Source: Megamerina dolium
Lineage: Eukaryota > Arthropoda > Insecta > Diptera > Megamerinidae
Direction of reading: 5' to 3'
Length of the DNA: 64,000 nucleotides
NCBI GenBank assembly: GCA_963854835.1
Contig: OY978529.1
Location: 43,768,055-43,832,054 of the forward strand
In this document: piece by piece, positions 45,236 to 56,884 of the stretch
Layout of the letters: every line of letters begins with the position of its first letter
Numbering within the stretch: the stretch's first letter is position 1
Translations under genes and position numbers: made by a program
Notes under the pieces: generated by a model
Told to the model about the DNA's origin: nothing
Databases searched by the model: none
What the model saw: only the letters and a program-made list of their open reading frames with translations

Positions 45236-45775
45236 CACCCTTAAGGTCAACGAAACGAAATGCTTTCATGATACATTTGCACTTAGGAAGGGTACTTGGC
45301 CGCTACTAAAAATTAACTGGCAAACAATTTCGCAATACTCTCACATGAAATACCCTGGTATTCATTTAGATCAGAGACTTATATGGAGTAAGCACATCGA
45401 ATGAAAAAAAGTTAAAATTGATCACGTTGCAATGATTGATGAATCCAAACTCGAAATTAAGCTTGGAAAATAAAGTTTTATTACATAAATCAATAATACA
45501 AATGTGGGGTAGTGCATCACCATCTAATGTCGAAAAGCTTCAAGTAATACAATCAAATATACTTAAAATGATTACAAAAGCTCCATGGTATGCCAGAAAT
45601 TCTAATATCCACAGAGGTATAAATATGCCTTCAGTCAAGGAAGAAGCAATTAGAATTAGTAGAAACTATTTACTTAACCTAGGAAATCATACAAACGAAC
45701 TTACTAGACAATTAATTTTGAATAGAGGGTACCAACGTCTAAAAAAGCTGAAAGATATAAAACAATTATGCTAAA

Positions 45776-46190
45776 CAAACAATATTATTTTTCCATGTAA
45801 ATATATGTTCTGGGCATTGTCTCAGATCTTTATAAGTCATTAGAATTAAGATTTTATGACTTATTGTTAGTTTCTTTTATAGAAATATTCAATAAATACT
45901 GTAACGTAAAAGAAAATGAAGTCCGTAAGACTCTAACATCGTCGTATAGCATTTTATGTTTTATGACCACTTTATATATGGCAGGCATAGCACCATATTA
46001 ACCTATATTCTTTATCTTTTGGCAATGACTCTCTTACAGGATTATAGCGCAATGGTTGTATTCTGCGTTCTTACTTCATTGTTGGGATTTCTGTATAGTT
46101 TACTACCTTATAGAATAATCTCTAGAATTCTAGCCCTGTCGGTTAGTGCGCCAATTAGGTAAGGAGAAGTTCTATATAAATCAATTTTAA
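45776..46190. other. Unassigned sequence right of Jockey element
   Basis: Starts just after the Jockey stop, so it includes its 3' UTR. A short hydrophobic plus-strand frame at 45956-46162 has no recognisable family and is probably chance. Confidence 0.35.
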
Positions 46191-46312
46191 TCAATAAAAG
46201 AATAAATAAATACGTGGAACTTATAAGCCCCGAAGGGGTTTTTGGCCGAGGTTCTGTTCCACTACTGTTGTAGGTATAAAATTTTGGACAGCATTACAAG
46301 GGACTTACTTAA
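46191..46312 (-). mobile_element. SINE copy S10, tail part only
   Basis: Complement of AATAAATAAATACGTGGAAC and AAGCCCCGAAGGGGTTTTTG, the (ATTT)n-tail end of the SINE family, cut off by or joined to mariner sequence at 46313. Confidence 0.78.
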
Positions 46313-46905
46313 TTAAAATAAGAAAATAAGCGAAGAGAAAATAAGAGCAATTAAAATCGCAATTGCCTCTCCATTTCTGTAAAATTGGGCAAAAGGTCTT
46401 AAGCGAAAGAGTGAATTGGAGTAAGGCTTATGGTTGCTTTTTCTTGATAGCTTTGTCCAAACGGTCGAGTTGTACATTCGAATTGACCGTATCGACTTGT
46501 TGTAACAGCTCATAATGGGCAATTCGCTTCCAATTCCACCAAATACTCAACATAACTTTGTTTGCCGTCAATCTAGGCTTTGAAGTCGTTTGTGAATGGT
46601 CGCCGACATTTCTCCATGATCGTTTGTATTGGATATTTCATATCGAATCCATTTTTCTTCACACGTTATGATTCGCTTAAAGATCGGTTCGATTTGGTTG
46701 CGCTTCACTGATGGTAATCCGGTCAATCAAATTTCTTTGCGTTAATTTATATGGCCCCAAACTTCAAGCTTTAAGTAGCTTGCTCTTATAGATGATTACA
46801 AACTGTCATGTGTTTTATATTTAGTGCCTCCGCCATCTCCTGACAGCTTGTATACCGGTTTTGCTCCATCAATTGAAAAATTTCATCGAATTTTTCAGTG
46901 ATTGA
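46313..46905 (-). mobile_element. mariner relic, N-terminal and middle part
   Basis: The minus strand reads IFQLMEQNRYTSCQEMAEAL (helix-turn-helix), then KRSWRNVGD, PRLTANKVMLSIWWNWK and LLQQVDTVNSNVQLDRLDKA, the sequence of blocks in classical mariners up to just before the second catalytic D. Numerous stops. Bracketed by SINE pieces S10 and S11. Confidence 0.72.
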
Positions 46906-47118
46906 CTAGTGCAGTAGCCAAGTGGTTAGTATATTGGCCTTCTGATTCGTAGGTCGTGGGTTCAATCCCCGACTGTGACAACTTTAATATTGAAAATATT
47001 TTTCTTTCAAACAGCTCCTACCTGTCGGCAAGCAATTGGCAATTCTTCCGATAATACCACTTTACCATGAAATGGTTCTTGACGAGCTGTGTAACCTACT
47101 TATATTAGCAGGCCCTTA
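46906..47118 (+). mobile_element. SINE copy S11, head and body
   Basis: Head with AGTAGCCAAGTGGTTAGT, CGTAGGTCGTGGGTTCAATC and a body GGCAAGCAATTGGCAATTC. Ends around TTATATTAGCAGGCCC without a tail. Confidence 0.82.
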
Positions 47119-47129
47119 CTACTCGCGAA

Positions 47130-48471
47130 GTCACCTCAACCATTATAAGACATCAATGTATCCATGGAAGTAAAGTATCTAGGTGTCATCCTGGATAACA
47201 AGCTGACTTGGAATAGTTACGTTGATGATAACATCCAGAAAGGCAAGCGGGTATTACATCAGTGTAAGAGAATGTGCGGTCTCAAGTGGGGAATTACTCC
47301 GAGCTCAAAGCACTGGATCTATACAACGATCGTAAGGCCCATAATAACGTATGCTGCTGTTGTCTGGTGGCCTAAGGTAACCTAAAAGACCACAAAGAGA
47401 AAGTTAGATAGGGCCCAAAGAACAGCTTGTATTGGGGTTACCCGAGCTATCCGGAAGACCCCGGGAGAAGCATTGGAGATCTTTCTGAGGCTGCTGCAGT
47501 TAGACTTGTATGTTATGAAGTCGGGGGTAATAGCAGCATTACTTCTGAAGACAACCAATAATTAATATGGATTCGGCAAGGATATAGGTCACAGGAACAA
47601 TCTTCCACTGGTATATAGCAGTGTAAAGGAGGAGCAAATGCTAATGGAAATAATGGGTAGGCTAAAGATGACTGGAAAGTCACATAGAACACTCATTGAA
47701 AACGGTCTCACATATGATATAAGTGAGGAAAATGACATCAGTATTTTCACTGATAGTTCTAGAACGGATGCTAGAATCTTCTCTGAAGAGTTGGGACTGG
47801 CATGCACTTTGAATTTGGGAAGATACGTATCGATTTATCAAGCAGAAATGCTTGGTCTGATGCATGCGCTAGACCATATATTGGACGAAAAGGTTCAATG
47901 TAAGAAAATCTGGCTAGCACTCGATAACCAAGCAGTGATCAGGCGATTGCAACAATCTACGGTATCTTCTAAGTTGTTTTTCGAATGTGTTCAGGAACTT
48001 AACGGACGTGCTCGCAGTGATATGATTACTCTTATGTGGCTGAAGCGACACATTGGTATAGAGTAAAATGAAGCTGCAGATGTCTTGGCTAAGGATCTAA
48101 AGCTGAATTTCATGGGCCGGAGCTAGTAGTTCCGCTTAGTAATGGTACGGTAAAGACAAAGGTTGAAGATTGGATAAAGACTTCTACTCTGGAGATGGGA
48201 GAGATTGTCTACTTGTAGACAGGCAGAGGCCTCGTTGAGGCTATCAAAGGTCAATCAATCGGGAAGGGAACTCAGTCTGGGATGGTTAACTCTGAGCTTG
48301 TTGACTACATTAATAACTATGCATGGCAACTTCAGGTATCACCTAAGCAAGATCTGCTTGTTGAAGGGGAGGATGCTTATATTTGCAGATTATGCATGGA
48401 AGAGGTAGAGACAGCGGCCCATCAGTAGGCAAGCAGGAAGATGTTCATATTAGGTCGACAATTTATTTACT
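47130..48471 (+). mobile_element. RNase-H-bearing LINE, left part
   Basis: Blocks: VKYLGVILDNKLTWNSYVDD, KHWIYTTIVRPIITYAAVVW, then RNase H (47638-48066) with IFTDSSRTDARI, YQAEMLGLMHALDHIL, LALDNQAVIRRLQQS and WLKRHIGIE-stop-NEAADVLAK, then a C-terminal CRLCMEEVETAAH-like finger. The DG of FTDG is SS and one stop replaces Gly in GIEGNEAAD. Cut at 48471 by an RTE and resumed at 49967. LOA/Outcast-like by domain order. Confidence 0.78.
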
Positions 48472-49949
48472 TACTTACTTTCGTACTTATGTGGCCATAA
48501 CAACCGAATATCGATTTAGGCCGAAAATAACATGCTTCTCCAGGTGGAAATTGTCCAGGCTTCAGCGCCATATGTTAGGACAGGCATGATGAGAGACTTG
48601 TAGAGTGTAGTTTTCGTTCTTCGGGAGAGGGCTCGACTTCTCAATTGCTTACTCAGCCCAAAGTAATACCTGTTAGCAAGAGTTATCCTACGCATGATCT
48701 CCAAGCTGACGTCATTACTGCTGTTAATGCTGGTTCCAAGATACACAAAGTCCTTTACTACTTCAAAAGCGTAGTTGTCAAGAGTGACGTGCTGTCCAAG
48801 ACGCCGGGACTCTTTGTTTGTTGACACTAGATACTTCGTCTTGCCTTCGTTCACCGTAAGAACCATCCGACATAAGACTCTCTTTCTAACTCTGAGAATG
48901 CTGCACTGACTGCTCGCGTGTTCATGCCGATTATGTCAATATCGTCGGCATACGCTAACAGCATGACACTTTTGTTGAAGATAGTGCCATTATGTCGTAG
49001 ATCAGCAGCTCGTATTATTTTCTCCATAATAAGATTGAAGAAGTCGCACGATAACGAATCACCTTGTCTGAAACCCCGTTCGATATTAAACGGTGCAGAG
49101 AGGTCCTTCCCAATTTTCACAACGGGAGTTATGCAGTGTCAGTCTACAAAGTCGAATGAGCTTTGCAGGAATACCGAACTCAGACATTGTTGCGTAGAGA
49201 TAATCCCTTACCGGACTGTCGAAAGCGGCTTTATAATCAACAAATAGGTGGTGTGTGTCGATCTGTTTTTCTTGGGTCTTCTCCAGGATTTGGCGCAATG
49301 TGAAAATCTGGTCGATGGTGGATTTACCAGGTCTGAAGCCATGCTGATAAGGTCCAATCAGGTTGTTGAGCATAGGCTTCAACCTTTCACACAGTATGCT
49401 CGATAGAACCTTGTATGCGATGCTCAGGAGACTTATTCCATGGTAGTTGGCGCAAATTGTGTGGTCTCCTTTTTTATGTACAGGACAGAGAACACTGAGC
49501 CTCTAATCATCAGGCATGCTTTCATCCGACCATATTCTGCTTATGAGCTGGTTCATGCAGGCGAGCAGCTCATCGCCTCCGGTTTTAAACAACTCGGCAG
49601 GCAGGCCATCAGCACCTGCAGCTTTGTTGTTCTTCAGCCTTAAAATGGTCGATTCAACCTCATCATAGTCGGGTGGTGGAACATCAACACCATCATCTGT
49701 AATTGGGGTTATCTGGCAAACTCCTCCACTGACGGAATTGTTCGTAGCATCGCCATTCAGTAACGTGGAGAAGTGTTCCCTCCATAGGCTCAGTACACTC
49801 TGGACATCTGTAACCAGATTCCCATTTCCATCACGACAAGAAGAGGCTCCGGGATTTAAACCTCCACTCAGGCGCTTGCTCTTTTCGAAGAATTTTCGAG
49901 TCTCATTCTTGTCGGTACACACTTCTATCTCCTCACACTCGCGTCTTTC
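48472..49949 (-). mobile_element. RTE-type LINE copy c, with 17-bp TSD
   Basis: The best-preserved RTE copy. The minus strand gives SLWREHFSTLLNGDATNNSV, LKNNKAAGADGLPAELFKTG, GPYQHGFRPGKSTIDQIFTL, HHLFVDYKAAFDSPVRDYLY, LLAYADDIDIIGMNTRAVSA and DNYAFEVVKDFVYLGTSINS. A deletion then joins EAWTIST directly to WRSMLFSA. TCGACAATTTATTTACT borders it at 48455-48471 and 49950-49966. The 3' tail reads GGCCACATAAGTACG...AGTAAGTAAGT. Inserted in the RNase-H LINE. Confidence 0.93.
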
Positions 49950-50075
49950 TCGACAATTTATTTACTAACACTAAATGTGGAACGTACCTCACAAAGATAT
50001 TCTTGAAATAACTCGTGATGTTATTATGAGGAGGGAAGTAGAAGAATTCTGCAACCAAACAAGTACATAATACAC
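49950..50075 (+). mobile_element. RNase-H-bearing LINE, right part
   Basis: After the RTE the frame VPHKDILEITRDVIMRREVE...EFCNQTST-stop completes the C-terminus of the 47130 element. Confidence 0.7.
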
Positions 50076-50153
50076 GATTTGAGGGACGAAAAGGGACCCA
50101 GGTAATAAAGGTGTGTTTCGGCTAATCCCTAAAGATATAATGATAATCTTCCT

Positions 50154-50812
50154 ACCACAATTTAGTGTTCACTAATAATAATGGTAAGAATGGTAACTTT
50201 TTGCAATGCGAGTGTTTAGCTAAACCAAGCTGGTGAACAAGAACAATTACAAATGTTTAAAATTATTATATTAATATTCTAATAAAAATATTGAAAATTT
50301 ATAGGATTTTCTAGAAATCAATCAAAAGGGCTACTCTCAGATTGTAGATTGTCTTCTGCCGATAGTGTTCTGCCGATTTAGTGTTCACTAATAACAATAC
50401 TGCCACAGAGTGTTCACTCTGATAATAATTTTTTCCAATACAAGTGTTTAACTAAACCAAATTTGTGAACAAACTAAACTACAAATGCCTAAAATTATGG
50501 TATTCAAAATTTTAATATAAATATTAAAATTTCTTGGAATTAATATAAAGTACTACCCTCCGATTGTAGATTGTCTTTTGCCGGAAGAATTGCAAATTGC
50601 CTGCCAACAAGTGGACACAGCTGAAAATATGAAAGTTGCCTTGGTCGGGGATCACCGGGGGGCCGCGGAATTGTTACTGCCGGAAGAATTGTCAATTACT
50701 TGCCTACAGATGGGTACTATTAAAGTTAAAGTCAATGCCTCAGCTGGGATTGAATTCACGACGTGTGACTTAGAATACGAATGCACTAACCACTGAGTTA
50801 CGGCACCCACAC
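50154..50812 (-). mobile_element. Composite SINE-like element with AGTGAACACT tail, copy 1
   Basis: In the minus sense: a tRNA-like head (complement of CACTGAGTTACGGCACCCAC and GGGATTGAATTC), the family body GGCAATTCTTCCGGC twice, then AAGACAATCTACAATC and AT-rich text with GAGTGAACACTC and TTAGTGAACACTAAAT. The AGTG part is itself duplicated (50154-50370 and 50371-50580, about 215-bp units). Neighbouring RTE tail remnant at 50812-50860. Confidence 0.65.
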
Positions 50813-51059
50813 CTTACTTATGTGGCCATTACAACCGAAAACCGATTAAGATCTCTTAAGAAGCATTACTAAATAAATTCTTTCTAACGCTTATTCCACT
50901 ACATCTTATAATCGTATCCCATATCTCTTTTTATTGAGAAGCTTCTGTTGCTGCATATTCTCTTAAACTATGATAACTTGTAACTTGTTTTAGTTGCTGT
51001 AATTGTAATGAAATTTATTTTATTATGAGATCATTTTATACGAAATAAATGTAACTATC

Positions 51060-51680
51060 TTACTACCACAATTTAGTGTTCACTACTAACAACAGTACCA
51101 CAGAGTGTTCACTCTGATAATAACTTTTTGCAATACTACTAATTAAGTAAGCGAGCTTGCGAACAAATTTTTCTTTAGGGTGATTTCTTAAACGCATGTT
51201 GCTTTGCAGTAATACATTTCCATAAGTAACCCTTAAAATTTTGACAATTATGTTTCCAAATGTATCATCGCTGTTAACGATACTCAGAGAAAAGTAAAAT
51301 TCGCATCTATAAAAATTTAGATGCAAATTATTATAAATGTAACTCCACAATGTATCAATACGGTATTAAAACTGTATTGATACATTGTAAACATACATTT
51401 AGGAAGTCAGCCAATCAACAACAAATGCTCACAATTATGGAATTTTAATTTTTTATACAAATATTTAAATTTTACAGGATTTTCTAGGAATCAGTTAGAA
51501 AGACTTCCGTCAGATTGTAGATTTTCTTCTGCCGGAAGAATTGCCAATTGCTTGTCGACAAGTGGGCACTATTCGAAAAAGAATATTTTCGAATTTAAGT
51601 TGCCTCGGCCATCGATTGAACCCACGACCTTCGACTCAAAATACCAACCCATTAACCACTGAGTTTTGGAACCCACATCT
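51060..51680 (-). mobile_element. Composite SINE-like element, copy 2
   Basis: Same order as copy 1: head (complement of TGAGTTTTGGAACCCAC and GATTGAACCCACGACC), body GGCAATTCTTCCGGCAG, AAAATCTACAATCTGACGG, an AT-rich arm, then GAGTGAACACTCTGTGG and AGTGAACACTAAATTGTGG, ending AAGATAGTTACATTTA. A 230-bp foreign piece with hairpins (51180-51410) interrupts the AT-rich arm. Confidence 0.65.
51347..51388. repeat. Perfect 15-bp hairpin
   Basis: ACAATGTATCAATAC at 51347-51361, 12-base loop, exact inverse at 51374-51388. A smaller GCATCTA hairpin lies at 51303-51324. Confidence 0.95.
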
Positions 51681-51779
51681 CTCCGCTTAATTATATCAAT
51701 TTGTAAATAAATAAATAAATATATTACTTGAAATATATGTTTCAATTGTTGTAATTTTAATAAAATTTTATCCATGTTG

Positions 51780-52145
51780 GTTGGTTGAAGTGGTGACTCA
51801 TCCATTAGTCCAAATAGCGCTTACGCACCGTTTTGTTACCACATCCTCGCTTCCAACTGTTCGTTAGGTCGTTTGTGTGGGCAGCACGGTTAAATCCAGT
51901 TCGTGCTGTTTAAAAATTTTAGGAGGTTGCTGGTGTTTACTTCAGCCAACTCCTCAATGTTGTTGAAGAGTGGTTTGCCTAATGTGTTCATTCTCTGCTT
52001 CCAAAGGGCAGGGCATTTACAAAGGAAGTGGAGGACCGTTTCCTTTCTTCCACTTGGTTGCAACTGTGACAGAAATCGTTATGGGACAATCCCATTTTGG
52101 ACCCTTTATCCATGTAATATGATTTGCATACCATTCGAAAGCCGG
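51780..52145 (-). mobile_element. R1/LOA-group LINE relic, C-terminal part
   Basis: The minus strand includes CHSCNQVEE, FVNALPFGSRE-like residues and a 3' portion, resembling the CRSC...ETV.HFLC.CPAL finger of the 24463 element but diverged. Frames shifted. Confidence 0.55.
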
Positions 52146-52589
52146 GATCTTCTTCGTTCTGACAATGTGCCGCCTGTATCGATTGGAATAAATTTGACTA
52201 GTTATATGATGAAATTCGAAAAATTAGACTTTTTCACCTTTTTTGAAAAATACGGATTTTCAGTCGTTCGACTGACATTAAAAAAACTTATTTCACATAT
52301 TTTTTAGATTGTAGATGAAAGACAATTTTATGGCGAAAATTTGAAGCATAATATTGCTGAAATCAGACGGGAAATGTAGAAGCTACTAAGCATTAAGTGA
52401 TGATAGGCAAATCATATTTTAGACACAAACTTGCAATATAAGTGCATGTAAAAATGAAGTTATCGAACAGAAACTTGGTATGTAAGGCTTTCTTTAGCAG
52501 ATAACTAATATATCTGAAAATGAGCGGAAGCTGATGAAAATCTCGCCCACCTCCTGATACCATTCTAAGTAAATTCCTTCCTCACATGG
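52146..52589. other. Unassigned sequence
   Basis: Contains AAAAATTAGACTTTTTCACC-like T/A-rich text; no family recognised. Confidence 0.35.
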
Positions 52590-53995
52590 CGTCCTCAGAC
52601 TTGCACAATGAGGAGCAATGAGGTGGACGCTGTTCATCACATTACGGAAGTCCACAAGAAAGCTACTATAGCGTCCTGTACAATCAGAAGGGGTCCTAAG
52701 AATAAGAGACCTCCGTGGTGGTTGGCAGAGGCTATCACACTAAGGAAGGAGTGTCGACAGCAATTTAACTCATCAATTGCAACCTTATAAAGGGAGCTTA
52801 CGAGTGTTCAAAAAGGCGATAAGGATCATCATGGGATGACTTTTGAAGCAACATAGAGGTAATTTCAGAGGCAAGCCTCATACGAAAGATTCTCACATCG
52901 AATCCAGTCACATCTAGCTTCATTATGAAAGGAAATGGTGAATGGATTACATCCAGTATGGTTAGTAGATTAGTTGATTTGCAATTAAGGGCTCCCCACA
53001 AGGGGATGTGTTATCGCGTCTTCTGTGGAATTTAACTATCAATGAAGTTCTCAGATCATTACAGACCACGGGTTGCGGAGCGGTAGTTATATAGCGGCAG
53101 ATGACGTGGTACTTGTGGCATCGGAAAATATACAAAAACAATAACTGAAGTGATGAACCATGCCTTATTAATCTTGCATAAATGGGCTTCAAACTCTGGT
53201 CTAGCGATAAACTTTTCTAAAACTGAGCCGGTCCTCTTTATGAGGAAGCATAAAATATGGGATTTCACCTCACCTAACATTGGGGTAACCAGCGTAAAAC
53301 TTACTGAACATACAAAGTGCTTGGGAGTAACTTTAGACAGATAACTTAGTTGAAAACCAAACACGGGGAAAAGGGTACGTAAAGCAATAGCAGCACTCTA
53401 TTCCTGTAAGAAAGCCATAGGTAAAAGATGAGGGATGAGTCCAACAATCGTATCGCCGCTATACTATGCGGTCATCCTGAAGGAGTCCAAGGATCCTGAA
53501 GGAGTGTACTATAATTCCTGATGTCATCGATTACACCATTCCCACACCATGCTTTGACAATATGTCTTCAACCCATATCCCCATAAGGGAAGAATGGAAT
53601 AGGGGTATTGTCAATGAAATTGGAGTTCATTCGGTACAATTGTGTATGGACAGCTCCAAATTAAAGAGAAGGGTAGGTGGTGGCATCTTCTCTGATTCCT
53701 TACGCGTTAAGCTTTAGTTCCGATTAACCGATTTTTGTGAGGCAGATTAGCTGGCGAGATTGGACACTAAGTTGCCAGAAATCCGTCTATCCCATCAAGT
53801 AGGGACTCCGCTTGTAACATATAGGCTTTTCGTTACGTAAAATTTTCTCACTATAGCCAATAGAAGATGGCGATATGAGATCTCTTGTGTAACCACTAGG
53901 AAAATCTGGCCAATTTTTGACAATGGGAGAACTCGTTCTCTCTTGTCAAGGTGTCGGAAAACTATTAGCAATGTAGTTGCCGTACTCACGGATCA
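52590..53995 (+). mobile_element. R1/LOA-group LINE copy 3, internally deleted
   Basis: Shares with the 24463 and 62077 copies the PPWWLAEAITLRKECRQQFN region, GAPQGDVLSRLLWNL-like RT block (shifted), MNHALLILHKWASNSGLAIN, KLTEHTKCLGVTLDR, and an RNase H-adjacent LARLDTKLPEIRLSHQ block. A deletion joins 52960 (before the RT fingers) to the KGSPQG motif. Ends near GTACTCACGGATCATTAGC and CATAACCTAATCTAACCT. More decayed than the other two. Confidence 0.82.
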
Positions 53996-54015
53996 TTAGC
54001 ATAACCTAATCTAAC

Positions 54016-54093
54016 CTGCCTCGGTCATTGATCGAACTTACGACCTACAACTCAGAATACCAACCATTAATAAGTGAGCTACGAACCCACACT
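54016..54093 (-). mobile_element. SINE head fragment after LINE tail
   Basis: The complement carries GTGGGTTCGTAGCTCACTTA and GTTCGATCAATGACCGAGGC, a decayed tRNA-like head. It directly follows the CTAACCT tail of the LINE at 52590. Confidence 0.6.
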
Positions 54094-54369
54094 TTTCCTA
54101 TTCGACACTTGTACTTAACTGGCACCGAAAAATGTATGGCAAAACAACAATAAAGGTTGAAACCTTAGCTCGTATAACTGCTGCCACATACTTTCACCTT
54201 CTCTACCGTACAGTGTACAGAGATGTTACTTATCGATCTTTTTTATTTAAATGTCAAAAATGTTATAATTAAGAAGAAAATGAAAAGAACGAGCATTGCG
54301 ACAAACTGATTTCACTATTTTTGATATATTTTATCAATTAAATAATCAGAATTTGTTCTATTTTAAATT

Positions 54370-55772
54370 TATGCTACTTACTTATGAGACCGTTAGAACC
54401 GGAAAACGATTTAGGCCGAATCTAGTCCCGCCTGGCTCCGAATATAACACCTTCTTAGTTGGAGCGTGTTCTTCTATTTGCTCGACATGACCTAACCAAC
54501 GCAGTAGCTGAACTTTGATGCTCTTCACAATGTCGGTGTCAGCATACAGTCCATAAAGCGACAATTGCCAACGCAAATAGGCCCAAAGATCTTGCGTAGG
54601 GCTTTTCTCTCGTCAAGCAGTCTCACATATAAGCTTCGGTTTCATATATAAGGACAGGCATGATGAGCGTCTTGTAGAGTGTGGTTTTTGTTTCTCGATA
54701 GATGGCTCGACTTCTCAGTTGCTTACTTAGCCCAAAGTAGCACCTGTTAGCAAGAGTGACCCTTCGCAATATCTCTAGGCTAATGTTATTAGTGGTATTA
54801 TTGCCGATTCCCAGATAATCAAAGCCCCTTACTATTTCAAAATAATAGTTATCAACAGTGACGTGCTGTCCAAGACGTCGGGACTCTTTGTTTGTTGACA
54901 CTAGCTACTTCGTCTTGTCCTCGTTCACCGAAAGACCAATTCGCCCGACTCTCTTTCCAACGCTGAAAATGCTACACTGACGGCTCGCGTGTTCATTTTC
55001 ATTGTCAATATCGTCGGCATACGCCAACAGCATGACACTTTTGTTAAAGATAGTGCCATTATGACGTAGATCAACACCTCATATTATTTCCTCCATAATA
55101 AGATTGAAGAATTAACATGATAACAAATCACCTTGTCTGAAACCACGTTCGGTATTAAACGGCGGGGAGAGGTCCTTCCCAATTTTCACTGCACTACACA
55201 TACTTCAAAGACGAATAAGCTTCGAAGGGATACCGAACTAAGATATTATTGTGTAGAGGTAATCCCTTACCGGACTGTAGAAAGCGGCATTATAATCAAG
55301 AAATAGATGATGTGTGCAGATCTGTTTTTCTTGGATCTACTTGGCGCAGTATGAAAATCTGGTCTGTGGTAGATTAACCAGGCCTGAAGCCACATTGATA
55401 AGGTCCCAGCGATCCTAATAAGACTTATACCATGGTGGTTGGCGCAAATTGTCGAGCATGCGTTCATACGACCATATTCTGCATATGAGCTGATGCATGC
55501 TGGTGAACAGGTCATTGCCTCCGGTCTGAAACAACTCGGCAAGCAGGCCATCAACATCTGCAGTTTTGTTGTTTTTCAGTCTAGAAATTGCCTTTCTGAC
55601 CTGATCATGATCGGGTGGTGGAACATCTACATCATCATCCGTGATCAGGGAGTTCGGAAATTCACCTCCACTGACGAAATTGATCGAAGAGTCGCCATTC
55701 AATAACGTGGAGAAGTGTTCACTCCATAAGCTCAGTACACTCTGGACATCTCTAACAGACAGATTACCCATT
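54370..55772 (-). mobile_element. RTE-type LINE copy d, decayed
   Basis: The minus strand has SLWSEHFSTLLNGDSSINFV, LKNNKTADVDGLLAELFQTG, a frameshifted middle, DNYYFEIVRGFDYLGIGNNT and LLRWLGHVEQIEEHAPTKKV. The catalytic LLAYADD is recoverable near 55020 in another frame. The tail at the left is TCATAAGTAAGTAGCAT. AAATTTAT on both sides may be the TSD. Confidence 0.85.
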
Positions 55773-55977
55773 TGAAATTTATTATGTATAAAATAAAAAT
55801 GAAATCAACTCCGTTCAGGAAATTTGTCGGATATGCCGTTATATTGGCATAAATATAGCGAGTTGTCTAATAAAACACGGCTAATAAGTCCACACTGATA
55901 GTTAATACATTAGATAAAAGTACTACGGGGATTATATTTCATGTGTTGTAATCCTTTATTACGAGATACACTTTACT

Positions 55978-56470
55978 CTAAATGTAACTATCTTTCAAAC
56001 ATAATTTAGGGTTAACTACTAGTAATACTATTACAGAGTGTTCACTCTAGTAACTTTTTGCTATACATACTTGCGTTTAGCTAAACCAAACTGATAAACA
56101 AGATTAATTTCTTACTTATTTACTTACTGATGTGGCCATTACAAACAAAAACCGATTATAATACAATACCCAAAATTGGGGGAATCTTCGGTCTTTAAAA
56201 TTTTGGAACGAATATACCCTGTACGATTGAAAACGGGCATAATCGGTAAAATACCGTGCTCAGAGTACTCAGAGAGAATAACGTTGGCGTTCAAAGAATG
56301 TTTAACCCATATACATACATTTTTTGGGATTGTTTACAGAACATTTTTAGCAGAGTTTTCATGGCAAATTGTTAACGGAAACCGGAAGAATTGCCTGTTG
56401 TTTGTTGCAGGGTAGCACCGTTCCAAATTAAAGTGACATCAGCCGGGGAACGAACCTACGACCTTATATA
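55978..56470 (-). mobile_element. Composite SINE-like element, copy 3
   Basis: From the right: head (complement of GACATCAGCCGGGGAACGAACC), body (CAATTCTTCCGG), a broken middle with an RTE tail remnant (GATGTGGCCATTACAAAC, 56105-56165), then GAGTGAACACTCTG and AAAGATAGTTACATTTA. Same order as copies 1 and 2. Confidence 0.55.
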
Positions 56471-56539
56471 CTTGACTCTATAATGCATTATATGTATATA
56501 CTTCATTCTAAACTGCAACATGACTTGACTTGACCCTAC

Positions 56540-56700
56540 TATACTGCAATATAATTTTTCAAGAAATGGGCGAAATACTATTTATTTTATTGTAGCTTCC
56601 AATCAAAGTAGCGAAATTATTTTTAAATTTATGTTAAACAGTCATAAGTTAGGTAGTCTTTTTCTTAGAACAATCGTCAATCAATATTAGTAGTGTAAAA
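56540..56700 (+). mobile_element. HINE/DINE-1-type core fragment
   Basis: TGGGCGAAATACTATTTATT, TGTAGCTTCCAATCAAAGTA and GTCATAAGTTAGGTAG resemble the internal repeat unit of the element at 41244-42119. Ends missing. Confidence 0.5.
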
Positions 56701-56884
56701 AAAAAAAATTTTTAATTGGAAAAGCCAAAGTAATTACTTGATGTAGTTGTTTCAACCAGTTTCATTGAGGTCGCTATACCGACTACGACAATATTATTAA
56801 CTATAGTTTAAATTGAGGAAACAGAACCACCACAGTAATTTGTAGTAAAAAGAACTAAAATGCTAATTGCAGATATTGAAATTA

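Larger units (their letters stand above)
43600..45775 (+). mobile_element. Jockey-type LINE, interrupted twice
   Basis: Blocks in order: a region with DGNWARSDTEKGTAFVDHLR (43870-43960), MIPKPGKD, FEKLLLSIINPILSDLIIIP and RYCIAIFSDTAQAFDEVWVD (44357-44614), then after an insertion NLPISQYSHMKYPGIHLDQR-like residues and KLSLENKVLLHKSIIQ...MWGSASPSN...KMITKAPWYARN (45436-45774). These match Jockey-clade RT and its C-terminus. A (GTT)n-associated insertion at 44110-44260 and another at 44625-45235 split it. Frames are partly open, suggesting moderate age. Confidence 0.78.

Noticed and set aside
45956..46162. Short hydrophobic frame as a membrane protein gene
   Set aside because: No start context, splice signals or recognisable homology; AT-rich DNA next to TE debris.
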